DNA of 64,000 nt from Parasedimentitalea huanghaiensis (GTDB taxonomy: Bacteria; Pseudomonadota; Alphaproteobacteria; Rhodobacterales; Rhodobacteraceae), in contig NZ_WQLV01000008.1 of the NCBI RefSeq assembly GCF_009753675.1, positions 124,001 through 188,000 on the forward strand, written 5' to 3'. The notes below the pieces were generated by a model, which saw nothing but the letters and a program-made list of their open reading frames with translations, was not told the origin of the DNA and did not search any database. Position 1 is the stretch's first letter. Each line of letters begins with the position of its first letter. Below, piece after piece: positions 18,287 to 27,048 of the stretch. Both the position numbers and the translations under genes were made by a program.

Positions 18287-20415
18287 CAGGTTCGGGTGGC
18301 GCGGATCAGTTGCAAGATATCCTGTGCCGCCTCGGGAATATTGGTGCCGGGACCAAAAATCGCCTTTACGCCAGCATCATACAAGAACTGATAATCCTGT
18401 TGCGGGATCACCCCGCCGCAGATCACCAGAATGTCGCCCGCGCCTGCGTCTTTCAACGCCTGCACCAATTGAGGGGCCAATGTTTTATGACCCGCGGCCT
18501 GACTGGAAATACCAATCACATGCACATCGTTGTCGATTGCATCCTGTGCGGCCTCGGCCGGGGTTTGGAACAACGGCCCCACATCCACATCAAAGCCGAT
18601 GTCGGCAAAAGCTGTGGCAATCACCTTAGCGCCACGGTCATGACCATCCTGACCCATCTTGACCACCAAAAGACGTGGGCGTCGGCCCTCTTCCTCGGCA
18701 AAATTTTCGATGTCTTTTTGAATGGCGGCAAAGCCTTCGTCGCCCTCATAAGCCGCACCGTACACACCAGCCAGAGTTTTCACCTCTGCGCGGTGACGTC
18801 CGAATTCTTTCTCCATTGCCATCGAAATCTCCCCCACTGTGGCCCGCGCGCGTGCTGCCTCAACCGCGGCGGCCAACAGGTTGCCCCCCTCATTGGCGCA
18901 GGTGGTCACAGCCTCCAGAGCCGCCTCACAAGCAGCAGTGTCACGCGTGGCACGGATCTGTTCCAGACGCGCAATCTGACTGTCTCGCACAGCCATGTTG
19001 TCCACATCCAGAATTTCGATTGGGTCTTGTTTGTCCAACTGATACTTGTTGACACCAACAACCACCTCATCACCACGGTCCACCATCGCCTGCCGTTTGG
19101 CAGCGCTTTCTTCGATGCGTAGTTTTGGCATCCCCGAGGCCACGGCCTTGGTCATGCCGCCCATATCCTCGACCTCTTTGATCAGCTCCCAGGCTTTGTC
19201 AGCCAGCTCAGCCGTCAGGCTTTCGACGTAGTAAGACCCGGCCAGTGGATCGACCACATTGGTAATGCCAGTTTCTTCCTGCAGGATCAGCTGAGTGTTG
19301 CGCGCTACACGAGCCGAGAAATCGGTCGGCAGGGCAATCGCCTCGTCCAGGGCATTGGTGTGCAGCGACTGGGTGCCGCCAAGGGCAGCCGCCATCGCCT
19401 CGTAAGCCGTGCGGACCACATTGTTATAGGGGTCCTGTTCCTGCAGCGACACGCCCGAGGTCTGGCAATGGGTGCGCAGCATTTTGGAGCGCTCAGATTT
19501 GGCGCCAAATTCCGTCATGATGCGGTGCCACAGCAAACGCGCGGCGCGCAGTTTGGCGGCCTCCATGAAGAAGTTCATGCCAATGGCAAAGAAGAAAGAA
19601 AGTCGGCCGGCAAATTTGTCGACATCCATTCCGGCCTTAATCGCGGCGCGCACATATTCGCGGCCATCAGCCAATGTATAGGCGAGTTCCTGCACCAGAT
19701 TGGCACCGGCTTCTTGCATGTGGTAGCCGGAAATCGAAATCGAGTTGAACTTGGGCATCTCGTTCGAGGTGTATTCGATGATATCGGACACAATCCGCAT
19801 CGAGGGTTCCGGAGGGTAGATATAGGTGTTGCGGACCATGAATTCCTTGAGCACGTCATTCTGAATGGTGCCGGCCAATAGCGATTTGTCATGGCCTTGC
19901 TCTTCACCAGCGACGATGAAACTGGCCAGAATTGGGATCACTGCGCCGTTCATGGTCATCGATACCGAGACCTTATCCAGCGGGATACCATCGAACAGAA
20001 TTTTCATATCTTCGACAGAGTCGATGGCCACACCGGCCTTACCAACATCGCCTTCTACCCGCGGATGGTCACTGTCATAGCCACGGTGTGTCGCCAGATC
20101 AAACGCAACAGAGACCCCCTGCTGGCCTGCGGCCAGATTGCGGCGATAAAAGGCGTTGCTCTCTTCGGCGGTCGAGAAACCGGCATATTGCCGGATCGTC
20201 CAAGGGCGGCCAGCATACATCGTGGCCTTGACGCCACGCGTAAAGGGGCCGGTGCCGGGCATTGATCCCATATGGGGCAAATCAGCCGTGTCTTCTTCGG
20301 TATAAATCGGCTTGACCTCGATCCCTTCGAGGGTCTGCCAGTTCAGATCATCAACGGCACGTCCGCGAAGCTCTTTTTCAGCCAGTGCCCGCCATTCGTC
20401 TGTCTTGGTCGTCAT
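18286..20415 (-). CDS. scpA: Methylmalonyl-CoA mutase, fused catalytic and B12-binding subunit
   Basis: A 709-residue adenosylcobalamin-dependent isomerase that converts (R)-methylmalonyl-CoA to succinyl-CoA, the last step of propionyl-CoA assimilation. The N-terminal catalytic barrel spans about residues 1-560 ([39 protein letters not shown]). The C-terminal cobalamin domain has the base-off motif DGHDRGAK (about residue 592) and the later [12 protein letters not shown] and [10 protein letters not shown]. The length is that of a full-size single-chain (MutB-like) enzyme; the MutA-like subunit is absent. A good ribosome site (AGAGGAAG) precedes the ATG at 20415. pccA and pccB lie upstream on the same strand. 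Confidence 0.97.
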   Translation of the reverse strand: MTTKTDEWRALAEKELRGRAVDDLNWQTLEGIEVKPIYTEEDTADLPHMGSMPGTGPFTRGVKATMYAGRPWTIRQYAGFSTAEESNAFYRRNLAAGQQGVSVAFDLATHRGYDSDHPRVEGDVGKAGVAIDSVEDMKILFDGIPLDKVSVSMTMNGAVIPILASFIVAGEEQGHDKSLLAGTIQNDVLKEFMVRNTYIYPPEPSMRIVSDIIEYTSNEMPKFNSISISGYHMQEAGANLVQELAYTLADGREYVRAAIKAGMDVDKFAGRLSFFFAIGMNFFMEAAKLRAARLLWHRIMTEFGAKSERSKMLRTHCQTSGVSLQEQDPYNNVVRTAYEAMAAALGGTQSLHTNALDEAIALPTDFSARVARNTQLILQEETGITNVVDPLAGSYYVESLTAELADKAWELIKEVEDMGGMTKAVASGMPKLRIEESAAKRQAMVDRGDEVVVGVNKYQLDKQDPIEILDVDNMAVRDSQIARLEQIRATRDTAACEAALEAVTTCANEGGNLLAAAVEAARARATVGEISMAMEKEFGRHRAEVKTLAGVYGAAYEGDEGFAAIQKDIENFAEEEGRRPRLLVVKMGQDGHDRGAKVIATAFADIGFDVDVGPLFQTPAEAAQDAIDNDVHVIGISSQAAGHKTLAPQLVQALKDAGAGDILVICGGVIPQQDYQFLYDAGVKAIFGPGTNIPEAAQDILQLIRATRT

Positions 20416-21313
20416 GGGGTCTTCCTCTTGTCAGGTCTGTCTGGGCCGGGTTCATGCCCTGCCCTATTTTGTCCGGATCTTGTTTCAGCTGCACCAGGCC
20501 ATCACCGCCAGCGGCCAGCCACATCAGATCATCCGCATAGGTTTCGCGAAGAGCCGCAATCTGTGCGTCGTCAAAGGGTTGCCAGCGTCCCTGCCCTGTG
20601 GGCAGTTGATCCGCCACCGAAGACTGAAGCTGCGTGCGCAGCTCTTCCAAATGCGGTGTGGCATTCAGGCGGATACGGGCATGTGCACGTGGCATGTCCT
20701 GACCTATCATCGCCGAAAGCTGCGTCTCAGGGCGGCCCCCAAAGGTTTCAAACGGCATCGCCCAGATACGGGCACCGGGAACAGCACAGGCCACATCGGT
20801 CAGCACATCCCGCCAACTGCGGGGGGTGTCTACCAGCCGGTCCAGCATTGCCGCACTGGGCACCCGGTGACCACGCGACACGCCATAGGCAAGCGCAGAG
20901 GCCCAATAGGTTTCCAGGCTGCGTAGGTTCACAACCACATCCGTGACGCGCCCATCAAAGGCCTGAGCAAACCGCGCCATCCGTTCGCCGACACCGCAAT
21001 AAAGCGTACCAAGGCGTAGATTTTCGCGCACCGTACCCATCATATTTTCGTCAGTGATCAGCAGGTGATCCAACCCAAGATCCATGCTGCGGGTCATATG
21101 CATCTGTACCCGCCCAATGGCGCGACGATGCTGGTCGCGACCTGTGGCAGCTGAAGGTGTTGGCAAAATACCGTTGAACAACCCATTACGCGTGCGATGT
21201 GGGCCCCAGAAACCAATATTCTGCTCGTCCAGTGCCTCAGAATTTTGACGCAGATATTCCTGAAAGCTGGTGGTGGCGCAGCGATGTGCCCCAATATGCA
21301 AGAAAACGTTCAT
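20378..21313 (-). CDS. Sulfotransferase-like protein
   Basis: A 311-residue protein beginning [20 protein letters not shown], which fits the P-loop-like 5'-phosphosulfate-binding motif of PAPS-dependent sulfotransferases (HIG-x-H-[KR]-x-A-T-T-x-x-Q). Downstream [19 protein letters not shown] resembles the 3'-phosphate-binding segment (R...S). The rest is family-variable. The ATG at 21313 is used because the motif starts right there. The gene's 3' end overlaps the start of the mutase gene by 38 bp in another frame. Relatives often modify surface carbohydrates; a link to propionate metabolism is not evident. Confidence 0.65.
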   Translation of the reverse strand: MNVFLHIGAHRCATTSFQEYLRQNSEALDEQNIGFWGPHRTRNGLFNGILPTPSAATGRDQHRRAIGRVQMHMTRSMDLGLDHLLITDENMMGTVRENLRLGTLYCGVGERMARFAQAFDGRVTDVVVNLRSLETYWASALAYGVSRGHRVPSAAMLDRLVDTPRSWRDVLTDVACAVPGARIWAMPFETFGGRPETQLSAMIGQDMPRAHARIRLNATPHLEELRTQLQSSVADQLPTGQGRWQPFDDAQIAALRETYADDLMWLAAGGDGLVQLKQDPDKIGQGMNPAQTDLTRGRPHDDQDRRMAGTG

Positions 21314-21493
21314 TGCTTTGCCCGTCCTATGGCCACTGGCCACGCGGTGCAGCCGATTTGAAGAAAACTGCACGCACATTACCTGCAGCCCCTCTCAAAC
21401 CGATTAACGAAGATTGAGTTTTTCCAAGATCGGGCCATTTCCCCCATCGCATTCTGCGCAGGGACGCATATATTCAACAGGACAGGAGACATT

Positions 21494-21937
21494 ATGAAAC
21501 CATTCCTTGCCCTTGTTCTGGCGACCTTTCTTCCGGCCTCTTTGGCGGCGCAAGATGCCGCAGAGACTGTGACCCCGGCGTTGATCCAGCCCGGAAGTGA
21601 TAGCGATCTTAGCGAGTTTCTGTGGAAGAATCGCCCCGTCGTGGTCTTTGCCGACAGTCCGGATGATCCACGATTCCACGAACAGATAGAGCGCCTGTCA
21701 CAGGGCGCCGAGGCGCTGTTTGATCGTGACGTCGTGGTTTTGGTGGATACCGACCCCGCCGCCGCTTCAGTGTTGCGCCAAAAGCTGCGGCCACGTGGAT
21801 TTATGTTGGTGTTGGTGGGTAAAGATGGAGGCGTAAAATTGCGCAAGCCAAGCCCGTGGACCGTGCGCGAGCTGAGCCGCACCATCGACAAATTCCCGTC
21901 GCGCATGCGCGAGGTTGAAGAACGGCGCGGCAGCTGA
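21494..21937 (+). CDS. DUF4174 secreted protein
   Basis: A 147-residue exported protein with a signal peptide (MKPFLALVLATFLPASLAAQ) and a thioredoxin-like DUF4174 core: FLWKNRPVVVFADSPDDPRF, then RDVVVLVDTDP, RPRGFMLVLVGKDGGVKLRKPSPWTV and a final helix. This family has no Cys-x-x-Cys pair, and none is present here. The ribosome site AGGAGA sits a few bases before the ATG. It is on the opposite strand from its neighbours, splitting the propionate block, and ends four bases before the convergent lipoprotein gene. Confidence 0.78.
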   Translation: MKPFLALVLATFLPASLAAQDAAETVTPALIQPGSDSDLSEFLWKNRPVVVFADSPDDPRFHEQIERLSQGAEALFDRDVVVLVDTDPAAASVLRQKLRPRGFMLVLVGKDGGVKLRKPSPWTVRELSRTIDKFPSRMREVEERRGS

Positions 21938-21941
21938 ACCA

Positions 21942-22466
21942 TCAGACTGTCCCCCGCGAGAAGAACAGCCGTTCGTTGCGTCGGTCCAGCACGGCCATCA
22001 CATTGCCGTTCGGATCGAACATCAATACGGCCTCTGGATCTAAGAGCGCCCGAAGATAGGCGTTTTTGGTCAGCTCATCCATGCAACCCTTGCCCGCGAC
22101 GCCAGACGACAGCACCCCTAGCCCCTGTGGCAGATCCTTCGTCATGATCTGTTCTGACACCGCATTCGGCGACAGGCCTTTGACATCAAACGCCACAGCC
22201 TCACCGCTTTTTAGCAACGTCATACCAGTGGCCACCGACCGGGCCTTGGATATCAACGAGGTGATCCGGACGCCTTCGACTTCGAACACGCCAGCGGTGC
22301 AGCTCATCGAGGATTTGAAATAGCTGGTATCCCCCAGAGAGACCCAGTCACCAATCTGAGCGCGCACTTCGTCTTCTTTGTCCATGGCGCAACCGGCCAG
22401 CCCGGTTAAAGCCAGCACCACCAAAACCGCTTTTGCGGTTCGGCGATATGATTGCGCCAAGGTCAT
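21942..22466 (-). CDS. Lipoprotein of unknown function next to pccA
   Basis: A 174-residue protein with a lipoprotein signal: hydrophobic stretch AVLVVLALTGLAGC with the lipobox LAGC. It should be lipid-anchored after cleavage. The mature part has three further Cys residues (MSCTAG, GKGCMDEL), possibly disulfide-bonded, and ends VLDRRNERLFFSRG. The start is three bases from the pccA stop, so it is translated from the pccA transcript. No known domain was recognised. Confidence 0.75.
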   Translation of the reverse strand: MTLAQSYRRTAKAVLVVLALTGLAGCAMDKEDEVRAQIGDWVSLGDTSYFKSSMSCTAGVFEVEGVRITSLISKARSVATGMTLLKSGEAVAFDVKGLSPNAVSEQIMTKDLPQGLGVLSSGVAGKGCMDELTKNAYLRALLDPEAVLMFDPNGNVMAVLDRRNERLFFSRGTV

Positions 22467-22469
22467 ATC

Positions 22470-24470
22470 TTATTCGAACTCCATGATCACGTCGTCCACT
22501 GCCAAACTGTCACCAGCGGAGGCGTTAACCTTGGAAACGGTGCCCTTCTTCTCAGCCTTCAGGATGTTTTCCATCTTCATTGCTTCGACGGTGCAGAGGG
22601 CTTGGCCTTCTTGAACTTCATCCCCCACCTGCACCGCGACGTTGACGATCAGGCCAGGCATTGGGCAGAGCAACAGTTTCGAGGTGTCTGGTGCGACCTT
22701 CTCGGGCATTAGCTTGGCCAGCTCAGCCTGACGCGGGGTACGCACGTGCACCTTCATGTCTGCGCCGCGAGACCGGATGCGGAAGCCACCGGGGATTTTG
22801 CCGACCTTCAGCACCAGCTTTTCGCCATCTACGTCAAGATCAGCCAGTTGATCGCCGGGGGTCCAGCTGCTGGTGACCCGTTTCTCGGTGCCGTCGGCAA
22901 AGACAATGGTTGACCCATCGTGGTCTGCGTCAATTGTCATCGCATAGTCTTCCCCCTGCAAGGACACCACCCACTCAACACCAACACGGCGTTCGTGGTT
23001 GTCCATGCGGCCCGAAACACGTGTGCGACGAATTTCAGCAACTCGGTGCATGGCGGCGCAAGCAGCTGCAATACGCTGCAGTGCCTCCGCTGGCAGTTCA
23101 ACACCTTCGAACCCATCGGGGTACTGTTCTTCGATAAAGGCGGTGGTCATTTCACCGGCGATAAAGATCGGATGGTCCATCACTGCGGACAAGAATGGCA
23201 GGTTGTGGCCAATGCCTTCGACCTCAAATCCATCCAGCGCATTGCGCATGTGTTCGATTGCCTCACCCCGGGTTGGTGCCCAGGTACAGAGCTTGGCAAT
23301 CATCGGGTCGTAATACATCGAAATCTCGCCACCTTCATAGACGCCGGTGTCGTTACGTACGACGTGGCTTTCTTCGACCACCTCAAATGGCGGGCGATAG
23401 CGGGTCAGGCGTCCGATAGAAGGCAGGAAGCCGCGATATGGATCTTCGGCGTACAGGCGGTTTTCGATCGACCAGCCGTTTAGCTTTACGTCGGCTTGCG
23501 CGATGGTCAGTTTTTCGCCATTGGCCACGCGGATCATCTGTTCAACCAGATCCACGCCAGTGATCAGCTCGGTCACCGGGTGTTCCACCTGCAGGCGGGT
23601 GTTCATTTCCAGGAAGTAGAAGTTTTTGTCGCCATCGACAATGAACTCCACGGTGCCGGCGCTGGCGTAGTCGACTGCCTGGGCCAGTGCCACGGCCTGT
23701 TCGCCCATCGCCTTGCGGGTGGCCTCGTCCAGGAACGGGCTTGGCGCTTCTTCCACTACTTTTTGCTGGCGACGTTGGATCGAGCATTCGCGCTCGCCCA
23801 GATAAATGCCGTTGCCATGGCTGTCACAGAGCACCTGAATTTCGATGTGGCGCGGTTGGGTGATGAATTTCTCGATGAAGATCCTGTCATCACCAAACGA
23901 GTTGGCAGCCTCATTCTTGGAGGACTGAAACCCTTCGCGGGCCTCTTCGTCGTTCCAGGCAATCCGCATGCCTTTGCCACCGCCACCGGCCGATGCCTTG
24001 AGCATCACTGGATAGCCGATCTCTTTTGAGATTTTTACCGCTTCGTCCGCGTCGGCAATCAGGCCCATGTGGCCCGGAACCGTCGAAACGCCAGCCTCTT
24101 TGGCGATTTTCTTCGAGGTGATCTTGTCACCCATTTTTTCAATTGCCCCAACTGGGGGGCCCACAAAGGCGACGCCTTCAGCGGCCAGTGCCTCGGCGAA
24201 TTTCGCGTTCTCAGACAGGAAACCATAGCCGGGGTGCACCGCCTGCGCGCCGGTTTTGCGGATGGCATCCATCACCTTATCGATCACGATGTAAGATTGG
24301 TTGGCTGGGGGTGGGCCGATATGCACCGCCTCATCCGCCATCTGCACATGCAGCGCCTGCCGGTCTGCATCCGAATAGATGGCGACGGTCTGGATACCCA
24401 TCTTGCGCGCGGATTTGATAACGCGGCAGGCGATCTCGCCCCGGTTGGCGATCAGGATCTTGTTAAACAT
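22470..24470 (-). CDS. pccA: Propionyl-CoA carboxylase alpha (biotin carboxylase) subunit
   Basis: A 666-residue subunit that carboxylates its own biotin with bicarbonate and ATP. Residues about 1-450 form the biotin carboxylase: the preATP-grasp (MFNKILIANRGEIACRVIKS), the glycine-rich ATP loop (ASAGGGGKGMRIAW) and the catalytic EMNTRLQVEHPVTE. A PCC-type BT linker domain follows, then the C-terminal biotinyl domain with EAMKMEN, whose Lys carries biotin. It pairs with PccB, coded 2.6 kb upstream on the same strand. A long stem-loop (24501-24545) lies directly before the gene. Confidence 0.97.
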   Translation of the reverse strand: MFNKILIANRGEIACRVIKSARKMGIQTVAIYSDADRQALHVQMADEAVHIGPPPANQSYIVIDKVMDAIRKTGAQAVHPGYGFLSENAKFAEALAAEGVAFVGPPVGAIEKMGDKITSKKIAKEAGVSTVPGHMGLIADADEAVKISKEIGYPVMLKASAGGGGKGMRIAWNDEEAREGFQSSKNEAANSFGDDRIFIEKFITQPRHIEIQVLCDSHGNGIYLGERECSIQRRQQKVVEEAPSPFLDEATRKAMGEQAVALAQAVDYASAGTVEFIVDGDKNFYFLEMNTRLQVEHPVTELITGVDLVEQMIRVANGEKLTIAQADVKLNGWSIENRLYAEDPYRGFLPSIGRLTRYRPPFEVVEESHVVRNDTGVYEGGEISMYYDPMIAKLCTWAPTRGEAIEHMRNALDGFEVEGIGHNLPFLSAVMDHPIFIAGEMTTAFIEEQYPDGFEGVELPAEALQRIAAACAAMHRVAEIRRTRVSGRMDNHERRVGVEWVVSLQGEDYAMTIDADHDGSTIVFADGTEKRVTSSWTPGDQLADLDVDGEKLVLKVGKIPGGFRIRSRGADMKVHVRTPRQAELAKLMPEKVAPDTSKLLLCPMPGLIVNVAVQVGDEVQEGQALCTVEAMKMENILKAEKKGTVSKVNASAGDSLAVDDVIMEFE

Positions 24471-24500
24471 GGGCAGTCCTTTGTCTTCGGGATGTCGTAA

Positions 24501-24545
24501 CGCAACTCACCGCGTTCCGGCGAAGGGCCGGACGCGGTGAGTGCG
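24501..24545 (-). other. Strong stem-loop directly upstream of pccA
   Basis: An 11-bp perfect stem (ACTCACCGCGT at 24505-24515 with ACGCGGTGAGT at 24532-24542) with a second inner stem (CCGGC/GCCGG) lies 31 bases before the pccA start on the transcript strand. No U run follows. It could be a partial terminator, a processing or stability element between the small lipoprotein gene and pccA, or a leftover palindrome. Confidence 0.55.
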
Positions 24546-24604
24546 AGGTGTTCGAAACAGCGATAAGAGGCTGGTGGGTCAGCCAGGCAACGCCAGCAAA
24601 AGGG

Positions 24605-24808
24605 CTAGCAGTTGCGAGTTTTGGTGTTGCAATAGATAAGGTTTGAAGCCACGCCAACGGCGGCGCCGGTAAGCGGGTTTGTATTAAGCAGCACCGAGCC
24701 AAGAGCCCCTGCGCCTGCGCCAATTGCAACCTGCTCCCCAGTTGTGCTGCCACAGGCCGCCAAGCCTGCACAAAGCCCAAAAACGAGCGTGATTTTACCT
24801 GCCTGCAT
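24605..24808 (-). CDS. Small lipoprotein with glycine-zipper-like segment
   Basis: A 67-residue protein: lipoprotein signal MQAGKITLVFGLCAGLAAC with lipobox LAAC, then VAIGAGAGALGSVLLNTNPLTGAAVGVASN, a Gly/Ala-rich membrane-active stretch like those in osmotically inducible lipoproteins, and a C-terminal NLIYCNTKTRNC with two Cys. The start codon is set by a ribosome site (GAAGGGA) 8-10 bases upstream; the longer frame lacks one. Confidence 0.72.
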   Translation of the reverse strand: MQAGKITLVFGLCAGLAACGSTTGEQVAIGAGAGALGSVLLNTNPLTGAAVGVASNLIYCNTKTRNC

Positions 24809-25064
24809 TGTTGAATTCCCTTCTGCTGAGGTTTTGCTTCGACAGTTGTCAAAGCGCCTGGCACGCGGGCATTCAAGGCTAGCAAGTCTACGCCGGTTTT
24901 TTGCGCAAATAGATGCCGAAACAGCGGCTTGACCCGGCGACATCCCGCCGCCCACCGTTGAGAGATATAGGCAGACACAGCAGTGGCGCCAATCACACGG
25001 GATCTGGCCACCTGCGTGCCTGCCCAGCGTTGATTTATGAGCCGTGCCTGCAACATCTTACTGT

Positions 25065-25412
25065 TTACTCCCCAAACACGTCGGGAAAGGACAATTGCGC
25101 TACACGAAGGTCCAGAACCAGTAGAGCGTCATAGCTTTCGGGATCAAAGGGATCTTCGGCAGCCAGAATTTCACGTTCGAACAACCAGCTGATACGTCCG
25201 GCATCCAAGTTGCCGCGTTCAAAAGGTTGGTCGCCAAAGTGTTCCCACAGGGCCTTGATAAACCCGGCATCCGCACGCCGGTCAGCCGGGCGGCGGTCAT
25301 GATAGCGTTCACGCCGGGAAAGTGCCGTCACCCCTTTGGGATTAGGTCGGCGAATGGTGTATTGGAAATCTGTGCCTGGCAGTCGGCCAGGGAATCCGCG
25401 ATGTTTTAGCAT
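25065..25412 (-). CDS. Conserved hypothetical protein in the propionate block
   Basis: A 115-residue protein, basic at the N-terminus (MLKHRGFPGRLPGTDFQYT... with many Arg residues in ALSRRERYHDRRPADRR) and acidic at the C-terminus (FDPESYDALLVLDLRVAQL). No signal peptide, membrane segment or catalytic motif is seen, and I do not recognise the family. The start at 25410-25412 is preferred; the longer frame has an in-frame ATG at 25475 but no good ribosome site. It lies between two lipoprotein genes on the pccB-pccA strand. Confidence 0.55.
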   Translation of the reverse strand: MLKHRGFPGRLPGTDFQYTIRRPNPKGVTALSRRERYHDRRPADRRADAGFIKALWEHFGDQPFERGNLDAGRISWLFEREILAAEDPFDPESYDALLVLDLRVAQLSFPDVFGE

Positions 25413-25481
25413 TGGAGCGCCTCCAGCCCGGCGCCGCGCGGATGATTGGGGACCGACCGCAGGGCCGGGCCCCAAGTTTTG

Positions 25482-25622
25482 TTATTTGTATTTGCCAGTA
25501 TAGGCCGGCTCAACCGAGATGGGCTCTGGGTCGACGATGACAAATTCTTCTTCTTGCTGCGTACAAGCAGCGATGGCGGCCAGCAGGCCAACCATTGCGA
25601 ATAGTTTGATGCTCTTGGACAT
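25482..25622 (-). CDS. 46-residue lipoprotein
   Basis: A very small open frame on the pcc strand: MSKSIKLFAMVGLLAAIAAC is a complete lipoprotein signal with lipobox IAAC, leaving a mature acidic peptide of about 27 residues (TQQEEEFVIVDPEPI...). A ribosome site (CAGGAGACAG) sits just upstream. The clean signal peptide and start argue that it is expressed despite its size. Function unknown. Confidence 0.65.
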   Translation of the reverse strand: MSKSIKLFAMVGLLAAIAACTQQEEEFVIVDPEPISVEPAYTGKYK

Positions 25623-25836
25623 TTCTGTCTCCTGTTTGAACAATTGAAACCAGCGCGGCGTTGAGCCATTACCAGTTTCGACCTCATAGAATGGACAGCA
25701 AAATTGCAGCCCGCGCCAATGATAGCCGGAATTTCAACCAGATTACATCCAAATAGGGGCATCACCGTGGCATGTGACCGCAAAGCCGCAACATTCCGCC
25801 GAGACGGGACCTGCATCGCAAGATATTGAGGAGGCA

Positions 25837-26316
25837 TCAGAACTCCTCCCATATGCAGCGATTGCCATCGGGCGTGTAGCTCTCAAAAAACTGGGTGGCA
25901 TCTGCATCCTGCGCACCAAAGGCCACCGGACGGTCCATCAGCGATATGACCACCCGCGCCGGGGTGATTTCATGGCTGGTCAAATAGGGCAAAGCCAGCG
26001 CGTCACAGAGATAGTCCATATCCGGTCCGGCCAGATCATAGCTGACACTGCCGGTGTCACGGGTGATCGCAGGCGCAACAAAGCGGAACCGCACCCACAA
26101 CTCGCCCGGATCACTGTCGAGCAGCACCTCCGTCAGGGTAACGTCCTGACCTGATGGTACGGGAAAGACTTCAACCGCATGGGCAGGATTGATGGTGAGC
26201 AGCAGGGCAACTAGATATCCGCAGCCCCACCCCCCAAATTGGCGGGCTCCTCCGGGTGGGGCTACTGGCGCAGCACCATCGGCGCGCGCTGTTCTATCTT
26301 GGCTGAAGCGGATCAT
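25837..26316 (-). CDS. DUF6497-type exported protein
   Basis: A 159-residue protein. The N-terminus is Arg/Gly/Pro-rich, followed by a hydrophobic segment (YLVALLLTINPAHA) that ends in an AHA cleavage site, so the true start could be further inside than the ATG at 26314-26316. The mature part (VEVFPVPSGQDVTLTEVLLD..., with FVAPAITRDTGSV and a C-terminal CIWEEF) matches a conserved protein of roseobacters. Two Cys (YLCDAL and RCIWEEF) may pair in the periplasm. No role is known. Confidence 0.65.
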   Translation of the reverse strand: MIRFSQDRTARADGAAPVAPPGGARQFGGWGCGYLVALLLTINPAHAVEVFPVPSGQDVTLTEVLLDSDPGELWVRFRFVAPAITRDTGSVSYDLAGPDMDYLCDALALPYLTSHEITPARVVISLMDRPVAFGAQDADATQFFESYTPDGNRCIWEEF

Positions 26317-26425
26317 GGTGTAGGTGTGTGGCTCATGTCAAATGTTGATGTGTGGTTGTGCGAAGTTTTTGTAACGCCGGGAGAACCGGAGCCCATATCT
26401 GGCAGCAAGAAATTGCGAGTGGAGG

Positions 26426-27037
26426 TCATACTGCGGCCTCTTCTACGTTTCTCAAGTTGGCTAGGGTTTCGTCCTCAAACTTCCAATAGTCCGGCCCCGC
26501 AAGCGTTTTCCAATTGCGTCCAGTTTCGCGTGCAACAATCAACGCACTCTGGCTCAAACTCATTTGTTCTCCGCGAAAAACGACATTGTTGCCCGGTCCA
26601 ACGGTACAGATAGTGTCATCATCAAAAACTGAGTGTAATTGAGAACCTTCTACGACTGACACCATATCAAACGTGAACCTGGGGCGTCGCGAGCGTGCTC
26701 GTTCCAACGCTCGCGCATCATCATGATCTCCGATGACGTCTTCACTTGGCGTAACATCTCTAAGACCAAAAGCTTTGAGAATGGCCGTAGGCTTATCTGG
26801 GGATATCCGAAAAAACTCTCTTCGTTCCCTCACTCGATGATCTCCAAAGGCAACGTGAAGCGCCTTCTCCGCGGCAATAGCGCTTTCCACTTCCCAAGCA
26901 GAGAAACACTCAAAAGGAAGAGGTAGCCCCGTTGTGTCAAGCTCCTTCATCCGACGTTCAACATCAGACGAAGTGAGCCCGATTTTAACCAGACCAGGCA
27001 TTGCTTGATTGATTAGAACATAGACGACATCTACCAT
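26426..27037 (-). CDS. GIY-YIG / T5orf172-type nuclease-like protein
   Basis: A 203-residue protein whose first 85 residues match the T5orf172/MUG113 branch of the GIY-YIG fold: VVYVLINQAMPGLVKIGLTS, then ERRMKELDTTGLPLPFECF, and a helix with EKALHVAFGDHRVRERREFF that supplies the conserved His and Glu. The C-terminal 60 residues (NNVVFRGEQMSLSQSALIVA and GRNWKTLAGPDYWKFEDE) look like the small modified-base-recognising RAMA/DUF4357-type domains that accompany restriction and homing nucleases; this match is tentative. Codon use is more AT-rich than the flanking pcc genes. It sits 11 bp after the pccB stop, inside an otherwise metabolic operon, which is odd. Confidence 0.7.
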   Translation of the reverse strand: MVDVVYVLINQAMPGLVKIGLTSSDVERRMKELDTTGLPLPFECFSAWEVESAIAAEKALHVAFGDHRVRERREFFRISPDKPTAILKAFGLRDVTPSEDVIGDHDDARALERARSRRPRFTFDMVSVVEGSQLHSVFDDDTICTVGPGNNVVFRGEQMSLSQSALIVARETGRNWKTLAGPDYWKFEDETLANLRNVEEAAV

Positions 27038-27048
27038 CAGGACGGTTC

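Noticed and set aside
18088-19122. A 344-residue plus-strand frame across the mutase gene
   Set aside because: Shadow of the methylmalonyl-CoA mutase coding strand; no ribosome site or recognised domain.
23496-24029. A 177-residue plus-strand frame across pccA
   Set aside because: Antisense to the conserved biotin carboxylase core.
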